14,967 nt of DNA, taken from Desulfobacteraceae bacterium (GTDB taxonomy: Bacteria; Desulfobacterota; Desulfobacteria; Desulfobacterales; ETH-SRB1). Numbering within the stretch: the first letter of the stretch is position 1; the number at the start of each line of letters is the position of its first letter. The position numbers were made by a program, and so were the translations under genes. The notes below the pieces were generated by a model. It did not search any database and was not told the DNA's origin. It was given only the letters and a program-made list of their open reading frames with translations. The DNA lies in contig DAOWEW010000102.1 in assembly GCA_030638305.1 (NCBI GenBank), forward strand, positions 1-14,967, read 5' to 3'. This document shows, piece after piece, positions 1 through 6,011 of the stretch.

Positions 1-2
1 AT

Positions 3-470
3 GTGTTGCCCTCAGGGGACATCGTTATCAGTGCAGGACGGAGTTCAACCGTGGCATACGGTCTTTGTGATTCTGTCAAACAGGATGTGGGGCATACCTG
101 GTGGTCGAGCGATCCCTTCGCAAACTTTTATGATGGAGATCTATCCTTAAGGGATGACACTATGCATTTCCGACACGTGGAGGATGTAATATCTGCAGGG
201 GAGACCATACGTTTCTCGTTTGTTTTTATTGCAGCCGAAAATTTATCCATTGCTTACTTCGCTTATCTTGATTACGTTGACACCCAGTGCGACTGCGGCG
301 AATCTGATACAGTGTTAAAAAGAGACCTTGAATACATTGATGTGATCAGTGAAAAGGTCGAAGATCTTATGAGAAAGATTGAACCGGCCGAAGCTACAAA
401 ATCGGTTTCACCTAACAACTTCCTCCGGTACGATCTAAAGGATGTACCAAAAGAGGTTTTGGTCTGGTAG
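3..470 (+). CDS. C-terminal part of an unrecognised protein (5' end outside window)
   Basis: The reading frame is open from the left edge to a TAG at 468-470, so the 155 readable residues are probably only the C-terminal part; the GTG at position 3 need not be the start. I do not recognise the family. Residues 1-90 look beta-rich and aromatic, with a TWW triplet near residue 33 and alternating hydrophobic runs such as IRFSFVFIAA. A short CDCGE cysteine cluster follows near residue 97, then a charged helix-like stretch (about 102-125) and a tail ending in VLVW. No membrane segment is visible in the part present. The gene faces the secreted repeat protein on the other strand, with a strong hairpin between them. 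The frame is probably genuine because it stays open and the competing frames stop early or look unlike protein. Confidence 0.55.
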   Translation: MLPSGDIVISAGRSSTVAYGLCDSVKQDVGHTWWSSDPFANFYDGDLSLRDDTMHFRHVEDVISAGETIRFSFVFIAAENLSIAYFAYLDYVDTQCDCGESDTVLKRDLEYIDVISEKVEDLMRKIEPAEATKSVSPNNFLRYDLKDVPKEVLVW

Positions 471-492
471 AAAATTCTATCTTGTAATACCA

Positions 493-525
493 TTGTGCCC
501 ATCCGGAAACTCCGGATGGGCACAA
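493..525. terminator. 15-bp perfect hairpin between convergent genes
   Basis: The arms 493-507 and 511-525 are perfectly complementary over 15 bp, including GTGCCCATCCGGA and its complement, around a 3-nt AAC loop. The hairpin lies 22 bp after the stop of the leftmost gene and 107 bp beyond the stop of the minus-strand gene, the usual place for a two-way terminator. Neither strand has a run of T after the stem, so it is not a textbook intrinsic terminator. It could instead protect mRNA 3' ends. The rest of the gap (471-492 and 526-631) shows nothing I recognise. Confidence 0.55.
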
Positions 526-631
526 CTTGGTTGCTGAATGTCAGATTTATTCGGTCTCAAGCCGCTATTTCGGTGTTACAAGCACACGAAGGTTACAAAA
601 ACAAGAAGATGCGGCCTCGGGTATGCAGATC

Positions 632-2035
632 TTACCATAAGCTCTTGTATTCAAAGAGCATATAACCCACTACCTCCGTAGAATGATTTATCTCTCTGTC
701 ACGAGACTGTTCTTCGTCGATCTGCACATCTACACCAAAGACATCATTATTCTGCCAGCGAACATTTGCAGTATTGTTGCCGGCCATTGTCTGCATCTCT
801 GCGAAAAACATTGGGATGTTCATGAACTCCTGATCAAAAGAAATCGTATGAAAAGCATGCCGCACTACATCCGCAGTTCTGTTGATCTCAAAAGTAAGAC
901 CGTCTAAGGTGCCGGATGAGGGTTCCCACGCAATATAAGAAATGGTTTCCGTGGCATGGACTTGATAATTTTGCTCCTGTTCCTGCAAGCGATAGTGAAA
1001 GCCGCGCGTAGTGATCCTTCTTATCCTGCCGGTTACAGTATCTGATTCGTCAAAACTGATGACAGTACCCATTACCACAGGCTTTGTTTCAAAGGGTTGA
1101 TGAAATCTCACAGTTTCGAAGCCTTTTGTTTTGTCTGTCTCAAAAGTGCCTGCTTCCACACGGGTCAAGTCTTCCAGGATGTAGCTGCCACGTTCCACTA
1201 CCAGAAAGCTTACCATTTCCTGGGCGTGTACACCATCCAGATATTCCCATTCCTGCAAGCTGATTTCAAAGCCGCCAGGCTCGACATTGCGAATCCGAAC
1301 CACGGCAGGGTCATCCTCATTAAGGCTTAATGATTTGGCAATCACTATGGGATCAATAAAGGGATATTGCAGATGAACCGTCGTCCAGTTGTGATCTATG
1401 GTTATTTCACCGATCTCCATAGGTGGAAGCAGGGGTGTAGAATAGGGGTCGGAGGGATCAGAATTGTGGTCTTTTTCCCACCCGTCCGGAAAGCCATCGT
1501 CATCTGAATCCCAATCCAGAAGGTTCACAATGCCGTCCCAATCACTGTCATCATTCCAGCAATTCCCCCAAAAATCAACTTCATTTCCATCACTGATACC
1601 ATCACCGTCAGTATCAGGATCGTTTGGATCAAGACCGTAGATATCTATCTCATCATCGTCGGGTATTCCGTCTTCGTCCGTATCTGTTGTTGGTATATAT
1701 TTAAAAGATTCATTAGAGTGATCGGATTCGTTGCCGAAAAGATCGTAGGCGGTTGCAGCGAAATAGTAGATATTACCCTCTTCGAGGCCCGAGATGGTGC
1801 AGGTGGTGTAGTTGCCTACATCAACAGTGTAAGTATAGCCACCGCTCGAAGTGCCATAGTACACCTTATAGCCGGCAACACATGGTTCAATACTCGGATC
1901 CCATTCAAGGCTTACATCGCCTGAAAAGGCATTGGTGGTGATGAGAGAAATTATGAATAAAGGTAAAAGATAAAATAAACGAAAAGATGAGAAACAAAAA
2001 TTAAACGACTGATAAAATCTTCCGAAAAATAACAT
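632..2035 (-). CDS. Secreted protein: fibronectin III domain, calcium-binding aspartate repeats, three H-lectin-like repeats
   Basis: This 467-residue protein starts with a long export signal: Arg6 and Arg19, a hydrophobic core at about 20-36, and likely cleavage near AFS-G39. Residues 40-115 resemble a fibronectin type III domain (SLEWDPS, YKVYYGTS, YYFAATAYD). Residues 117-200 hold thrombospondin-3-like aspartate repeats (DTDEDGIPDDDE, DPDTDGDGISDGNE, DSDDDGFPDGWE), which bind calcium in known families. Residues 207-467 are three tandem beta units of 80-90 residues. Each has a [FY]xxPF or QxF strand and ends in a His-x-x-Glu motif (VHAQEMVSF, VHATETISY, NHSTEVVGY), reminiscent of H-type lectin modules. 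A matrix or surface-binding role is inferred. The start is set by AAGGAGGTA five bases upstream of the ATG. Control is by the sigma-54 promoter and c-di-GMP riboswitch directly upstream. Confidence 0.85.
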   Translation of the reverse strand: MLFFGRFYQSFNFCFSSFRLFYLLPLFIISLITTNAFSGDVSLEWDPSIEPCVAGYKVYYGTSSGGYTYTVDVGNYTTCTISGLEEGNIYYFAATAYDLFGNESDHSNESFKYIPTTDTDEDGIPDDDEIDIYGLDPNDPDTDGDGISDGNEVDFWGNCWNDDSDWDGIVNLLDWDSDDDGFPDGWEKDHNSDPSDPYSTPLLPPMEIGEITIDHNWTTVHLQYPFIDPIVIAKSLSLNEDDPAVVRIRNVEPGGFEISLQEWEYLDGVHAQEMVSFLVVERGSYILEDLTRVEAGTFETDKTKGFETVRFHQPFETKPVVMGTVISFDESDTVTGRIRRITTRGFHYRLQEQEQNYQVHATETISYIAWEPSSGTLDGLTFEINRTADVVRHAFHTISFDQEFMNIPMFFAEMQTMAGNNTANVRWQNNDVFGVDVQIDEEQSRDREINHSTEVVGYMLFEYKSLW

Positions 2036-2040
2036 AGCAG

Positions 2041-2099
2041 TACCTCCTTTGGTTTGAGTGTTTTGCCATAGGAGATACAGCTAATCGGAAATGCTGTAT
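2041..2099 (-). promoter_or_regulatory. Riboswitch expression platform: hairpin versus anti-Shine-Dalgarno pairing
   Basis: Read on the minus strand, a 7-bp hairpin (AUACAGC 2099-2093 with GCUGUAU 2081-2075) follows the aptamer. The next bases, UAUCUCCU (2077-2070), can pair over 8 bp, with one G-U pair, with the gene's Shine-Dalgarno sequence AGGAGGUA (2048-2041) across a 21-nt loop. The two structures share bases 2075-2077, so they exclude each other. No U-run follows the hairpin, which argues for control of translation rather than of termination. Which state binds ligand cannot be read from the sequence. Confidence 0.6.
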
Positions 2100-2190
2100 T
2101 CGCCCGGCATCCCTGCTACCGTATTTCGAGTAACCGAAACTTAGGCCAGTGGCTTTGCGTCCCACCCTTTCGAGTGGTTTGCCCTTATCA
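2100..2190 (-). promoter_or_regulatory. Cyclic di-GMP-I riboswitch aptamer (GEMM-I)
   Basis: The minus strand carries the GEMM-I core in order: GGGCAAACC, a P2 stem capped by a GAAA tetraloop (CCACUCGAAAGGGUGG), GGACGCAAAGCC, CUGGCCUAA, a P3 hairpin (UUUCG/CGAAA), and the 3' GGUAGCAGGGAUGCCGGG. The third G of GGGCAAACC corresponds to G20 of the Vibrio Vc2 aptamer. The Geobacter-type switches that prefer cyclic AMP-GMP have A there, so c-di-GMP is the expected ligand. The A of CGCAAAGCC equals the intercalating A47. The aptamer sits 65 bases upstream of the start codon of the secreted repeat protein. Confidence 0.93.
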
Positions 2191-2245
2191 AGCTTTAGTC
2201 AGCGCATATTGAATGCGGTTTTTAAATCGTTTGTTTAATGAAATA

Positions 2246-2262
2246 CGCAAATTGGGTGCCAA
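2246..2262 (-). promoter_or_regulatory. Sigma-54 (RpoN) promoter, -24/-12 type
   Basis: The minus strand reads TTGGCACCCAATTTGCG. It matches the sigma-54 consensus TGGCAC-N5-TTGC, with the GG and GC dinucleotides spaced exactly 12 bases apart. Transcription would start near 2235, giving about 45 nt before the c-di-GMP aptamer and about 200 nt of leader in total. An enhancer-binding activator is therefore expected, but none is encoded in this window. No better sigma-70 promoter was seen in the same stretch (2191-2350). Confidence 0.75.
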
Positions 2263-2357
2263 CTAATAAACATTTTAGAGTTTGAAAAAAATCCTTTGTT
2301 TTAGGCATCATTTCCGCTCGTTAGGGCTATGCTAAAAATAACTTTACAGATTTGACG

Positions 2358-2543
2358 CTCAGATTTGGATCAATCCGATTGAGCAAAATCACAGGAATGG
2401 TGGGCTATTTCACAGAATGCTCAAGGTCGCATCCAAACAGCCCATCCAAATCTTCCCTGACCAAAAGCAAGCCTTTACAGCTTCAGGTCACCTTTGACCC
2501 AAATCCATGCGCCTGCTTGCGGAAGTTAATTCATCCACGTTCC
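2358..2543 (+). repeat. Left copy of an inverted repeat element flanking rpmB
   Basis: This 186-bp segment and the one at 2870-3000 share end blocks in inverted orientation. CTCAGAT (2358) matches exactly. A 19-mer (2394-2412) matches the reverse complement of 2962-2980 at 17 of 19 positions, and a 23-mer (2521-2543) matches the reverse complement of 2870-2892 at 21 of 23. An inner 20-mer (2477-2496) instead matches 2906-2925 in direct orientation at 18 of 20. An ORF of 77 codons crosses this copy but has no ribosome binding site and looks unlike protein. No transposase gene is present. The family is unknown to me; a small non-autonomous element or REP-like repeat is inferred. Confidence 0.7.
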
Positions 2544-2597
2544 TTAAAATTCTTGAGGAACCACAAAACAAGTTTGATGTTTTAGTTAAAAAAATAC

Positions 2598-2624
2598 TTT
2601 ACACTCAATAAATTTTGTTATAGA
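2598..2624 (+). promoter_or_regulatory. Possible sigma-70 promoter of rpmB
   Basis: TTTACA (2598-2603) and TATAGA (2619-2624) lie in an AT-rich stretch 55 bp upstream of rpmB, just after the left repeat element. The 15-base spacer is short and both boxes are imperfect, so this is only the best candidate. TATAAT at 2657-2662 is too close to the Shine-Dalgarno sequence to serve as the -10 box. Confidence 0.35.
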
Positions 2625-2678
2625 TATCCAAATTCTAATTTAAAATTTTACAAAAATATAATTTCAGGAGAAATAATC

Positions 2679-2870
2679 ATGTCAAGAATGTGTGAAGTAT
2701 GCGGGAAAAAACCACTTGTGGGCAATAATGTAAGCCACGCACATAATATAACGAAACGTCGCTTCAAGCCAAATCTTCAGAAAGTACGTATGCTTTATAA
2801 GGGAAGAGTAAAAAGAATGGTAGTGTGTACTCGTTGTATAAAGTCAGGTTGTGTTGTAAAAGTAGCTTAG
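2679..2870 (+). CDS. rpmB: Large-subunit ribosomal protein bL28
   Basis: This is a full-length 63-residue bL28, a small basic protein of the 50S subunit that binds 23S rRNA. The family start MSRxCExCGKxPxxGNxVSHA is clear, followed by the basic [12 protein letters not shown] segment. Two cysteine pairs, Cys5/Cys8 and Cys50/Cys53, form the zinc ribbon, so this is the zinc-binding form of L28. Zinc-free paralogues lack these cysteines. The ATG is preceded by AGGAG (2666-2670) at a good distance. In many genomes rpmB neighbours rpmG; here it stands alone. The right repeat element begins at the last base of its stop codon. No Zur-type palindrome was recognised upstream. Confidence 0.97.
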   Translation: MSRMCEVCGKKPLVGNNVSHAHNITKRRFKPNLQKVRMLYKGRVKRMVVCTRCIKSGCVVKVA

Positions 2871-3000
2871 AAACGTGGACGAATTAACTTCCTCAACTAT
2901 GCATCACAGCTTCAGGCCGCCTTTGCCTAATCTCACATCCAGCCTCAGATCACAAAAATATTGAAATAGCCCGCTATTCCTTCAACTTTTGGGATCTGAG
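2870..3000 (-). repeat. Right copy of the inverted repeat element flanking rpmB
   Basis: This 131-bp segment is the shorter partner of the element at 2358-2543, in opposite orientation. Outer blocks 2870-2892, 2962-2980 and 2994-3000 match the left copy inverted, with four mismatches in total. The inner block 2906-2925 (ACAGCTTCAGG and following) matches the left copy in the same orientation, so the core is flipped relative to the ends. The element starts on the last base of the rpmB stop codon and may supply the mRNA 3' end. From 3001 to 3194 I see only a weak promoter candidate. Confidence 0.7.
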
Positions 3001-3136
3001 ACCGCACTCATTCCTTTTCTCCCACTAAAATCCAGGTTGTCATATTGTACGAATTCCTGTATCCGGTATCCTCAATAGCCAAAGCAACACTTTTACTACA
3101 CTTCCTGCTCCAGCACATTACAGTACGATATTTTCC

Positions 3137-3164
3137 TTGCCAGAATACAAGTGTAAGCTATTTT
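3137..3164 (+). promoter_or_regulatory. Possible sigma-70 promoter of the hybrid histidine kinase
   Basis: TTGCCA (3137-3142) is separated by 16 bases from TATTTT (3159-3164), matching 9 of 12 consensus positions. Transcription would start near 3171, just before the Shine-Dalgarno sequence. A second candidate, TTGTCA at 3037-3042 with TATCCG at 3060-3065 (17-base spacer), is weaker at the -10 box. Confidence 0.35.
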
Positions 3165-3194
3165 TGACCTGTCTTGAAGGAGGCCGAAAAAATA

Positions 3195-6011
3195 ATGAGA
3201 AAAAAAATCAATTTTATCAAACTCATTCAATTATGGGGAATAGTTCTCTTGATAGCATTTGCGGGTGTTCTTGTTTGCATTGATATCGCTACCACCTATC
3301 ACGATTTCAACATTCGCGTGGATAAAATGCGCACGGATTACGTTGAACAGCAGAAACAGATGATCAAGCGTGAAGTTGAGCGAGTTGTTGATATGATTAA
3401 CTATGAAAAAGCGCAAAGCGAGGCGTTGGCAAAAACTGAAATTAAATCAAAAGTTGATGAAGTATACAGCATCGTTCAAAATATTTATAAGCAAAACAAG
3501 GAGTTGAAGAGTAATGCCGAGATACAAAAAATGATTGTGGATGCATTAAGACCGATTCGCTTCAATGACGGTAGAGGGTACTACTTTATTGGTTCGTTAT
3601 CAGGCGAGAGTATTCTTTATCCGGTGCATCCTTCCGTTGAGGGTCAAAATATAATTAATTTACAAGATTCCAGAGGTGAATACATTGTAAAAAAAGAGTT
3701 AGAATTGCTGAGAGAAAAAGGAGAGGGATTTGTAACCGGCTATTGGTCAAAACCGGATGCAGATTCCACAAAAGATTTTAAAAAAATTACATTTGTAAAA
3801 CTATTTAAGCCGTATGGCTGGTCAATAGGTACCGGATTGTATGTGGATGATATTGAGGAGCAGATAAAAGCAAAATTGATCGGACAGATTAATAATATCC
3901 GTTTTGGCAAAAATGGGTATATGTTTGTTGATGACTGGCAAGGGGTGTCGATCGCACATGGTGCGCAATCTGAGCTTATTGGCACAGATATGTGGGAATA
4001 TGAAGATAGCAGAGGAACCAAGACAACACAGAGACTTATCGCTGCCTCAAAAAAGGAAGACGGCGATTACGTCTCATACTGGTGGCGAAAACCGGATACA
4101 GAAAAAGAACGTCCCAAAATCGCTTATGCGAAAGGATTGCCTGAGTGGGAATGGTTTGTTGCTACAGGCGTATATTCAGACGATGTAGAACAGAATATTG
4201 CAACCTTGCAGGCGGCATTGGATGCGCAAACAAAAGCAAAGATTCTTATTTTAATCATAATTGTTGTCACAGCATTCGTGCTGTTTTTTATTCTATTCAA
4301 CTGGTTGAGCAATAAATTAAAAAAAGATTTCAATCTGTTTATCTCATTTTTTAACAGGGCGGCCCACTCTGATGAATTAATTAACCGGGACATGGTTCAA
4401 TTTGTTGAACTTGACCAAATGGCAGAGTATGCCAACAAAATGCTGCAAGATAAAACATATGCCCGGCAAGATCTGCGGGATGAAAAAGAACAACTTTTCG
4501 TAACCCTGCGTTCAATCGGTGACGGGGTGATCACTACTGATACTTCAGGCAGAGTGGAGCTGATGAACAAGGTCGCGGAACAACTGACCGGCTGGAATCA
4601 GGATAATGCCGCAGGTAGAATGCTTTCGGAGGTATTCAACATTATTAATGAGAACACACGGGAAGCAGTCGAACATCCTGTAAATACCGTACTGGCAGAA
4701 GGCCATATTGTCGGACTTGCAAATCATACTATCCTTATTTCAAAAGAGGGAACCGAGTACAATATTGCCGATAGTGCCGCTCCAATCTGGGATATAAAGA
4801 GCAATATCCGAGGCGTGGTGCTTGTTTTCCGGGATGTTACGGAACAACTGAAAACAGAAGAGGAACTCCTTAAATCCAAAAAACTGGAATCCGTCGGTGT
4901 ACTGGCGGGTGGCATCGCCCATGACTTCAACAATATACTCGCAGGGCTGTTTGGGAATATTGAGCTTGCAAAAATAAAGCTTTCCAGAAACCATGAAGCC
5001 TATCCCTACATTGAAACCGCTAATCATGCATTGGAGAGAGCAACCCATCTGACAAAACAGCTTCTGACCTTTGCCAAAGGCGGTGACCCCATATTGGAAG
5101 CAGTAAACCTGCAAGAGGTTGTTCAAACCTCAATAAGGTTTAATTTGAGTGGCAGCAATGTAAAAGCACGTTTTAATCTGCCCGATGATTTATGGAATGT
5201 TAAGGCAGATAAAGGACAAATCAGCGAGGTAACCGCCAATTTGATCATTAATGCCAAACAAGCCATGCCCGATGGAGGCAGTTTGTATATCGAAGCGGAA
5301 AATATTAAAAACCTTAAGGAAAGCGCTGCACTGCATTTATCAGGGAGTTTTGTCAAGCTCAGCATACGGGATAAAGGGGTTGGCATCTCCGCAAAACATA
5401 TAGAAAGAATATTTGACCCTTATTTCAGCACCAAACAAACCGGCAGCGGCCTGGGCCTGGCAACAGTACATAGTATCATTACCCGACATAACGGACACAT
5501 CAGTGTTGCTTCCAAACCTGATATCGGCACAACTTTTACCATCTTTCTCCCGGCTGAGAAGGCTTCCCATAAACCAGCAGCCACGACTCTTCCGGATCCG
5601 GCTGAAAAGCCAACGTCCACATCGGGACACATTCTAATAATGGATGACGAAGAAATGGTCAGAAATGTATCAGCAGAAATGCTTAAATTATGTGGATATA
5701 CAGTCGATTTGGCGATTGATGGAAAAGAGGCGATTAAAAAATATATATCTGCCGATAAAGGCGGCCATCCGTTTGATATTGTGATTATGGATTTAACCAT
5801 TCCCGGCGGCATAGGCGGTCAAGAAGCTATTAAGAGACTTCTTTCCGTTGCTCCCAAGGCAAAGATTATTGTTTCCAGCGGCTACTCCACAGATCCTGTC
5901 ATGGCCAATTACAGTGACTATGGATTCAAGGGCAGACTCGCCAAGCCGTTTCAGATAAAGGCTTTGAAGGCCGAAATATTTAGAGTAATGGAGCTTAGGA
6001 ACTTTTTTTAG
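3195..6011 (+). CDS. Membrane hybrid sensor histidine kinase (Cache-Cache-PAS-HisKA-HATPase-REC)
   Basis: This 938-residue kinase has a membrane segment at about 10-30, a large outside region with two Cache-like units (GRGYYFIG near 123; GKNGYMFVDD near 236), and a second membrane segment at about 349-373. A PAS domain (about 434-555) follows, then HisKA with GIAHDFNN (phospho-acceptor His576), a HATPase domain (N-box near 680, DKGVGI, FDPYFSTK, GSGLGLAT near 750), and a receiver with acidic DDE at 817-819, phospho-acceptor Asp866 in MDLTIPGG and the conserved Lys-Pro. It probably senses a small molecule and phosphorylates its own receiver, but the target is unknown because no partner regulator is adjacent. 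The start is ATG 3195 because AAGGAGG lies at 3177-3183; the earlier in-frame TTG at 3174 overlaps that site. Its end overlaps the opposing helicase gene by 17 bp. Confidence 0.93.
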   Translation: MRKKINFIKLIQLWGIVLLIAFAGVLVCIDIATTYHDFNIRVDKMRTDYVEQQKQMIKREVERVVDMINYEKAQSEALAKTEIKSKVDEVYSIVQNIYKQNKELKSNAEIQKMIVDALRPIRFNDGRGYYFIGSLSGESILYPVHPSVEGQNIINLQDSRGEYIVKKELELLREKGEGFVTGYWSKPDADSTKDFKKITFVKLFKPYGWSIGTGLYVDDIEEQIKAKLIGQINNIRFGKNGYMFVDDWQGVSIAHGAQSELIGTDMWEYEDSRGTKTTQRLIAASKKEDGDYVSYWWRKPDTEKERPKIAYAKGLPEWEWFVATGVYSDDVEQNIATLQAALDAQTKAKILILIIIVVTAFVLFFILFNWLSNKLKKDFNLFISFFNRAAHSDELINRDMVQFVELDQMAEYANKMLQDKTYARQDLRDEKEQLFVTLRSIGDGVITTDTSGRVELMNKVAEQLTGWNQDNAAGRMLSEVFNIINENTREAVEHPVNTVLAEGHIVGLANHTILISKEGTEYNIADSAAPIWDIKSNIRGVVLVFRDVTEQLKTEEELLKSKKLESVGVLAGGIAHDFNNILAGLFGNIELAKIKLSRNHEAYPYIETANHALERATHLTKQLLTFAKGGDPILEAVNLQEVVQTSIRFNLSGSNVKARFNLPDDLWNVKADKGQISEVTANLIINAKQAMPDGGSLYIEAENIKNLKESAALHLSGSFVKLSIRDKGVGISAKHIERIFDPYFSTKQTGSGLGLATVHSIITRHNGHISVASKPDIGTTFTIFLPAEKASHKPAATTLPDPAEKPTSTSGHILIMDDEEMVRNVSAEMLKLCGYTVDLAIDGKEAIKKYISADKGGHPFDIVIMDLTIPGGIGGQEAIKRLLSVAPKAKIIVSSGYSTDPVMANYSDYGFKGRLAKPFQIKALKAEIFRVMELRNFF

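Noticed and set aside
2100..2190. Cyclic AMP-GMP specificity of the GEMM-I riboswitch
   Set aside because: The base aligned with Vc2 G20 is G, whereas cyclic AMP-GMP types have A there.
2352..2585. 77-codon ORF on the plus strand
   Set aside because: It lies across the left repeat element, has no Shine-Dalgarno sequence and its translation looks unlike protein.
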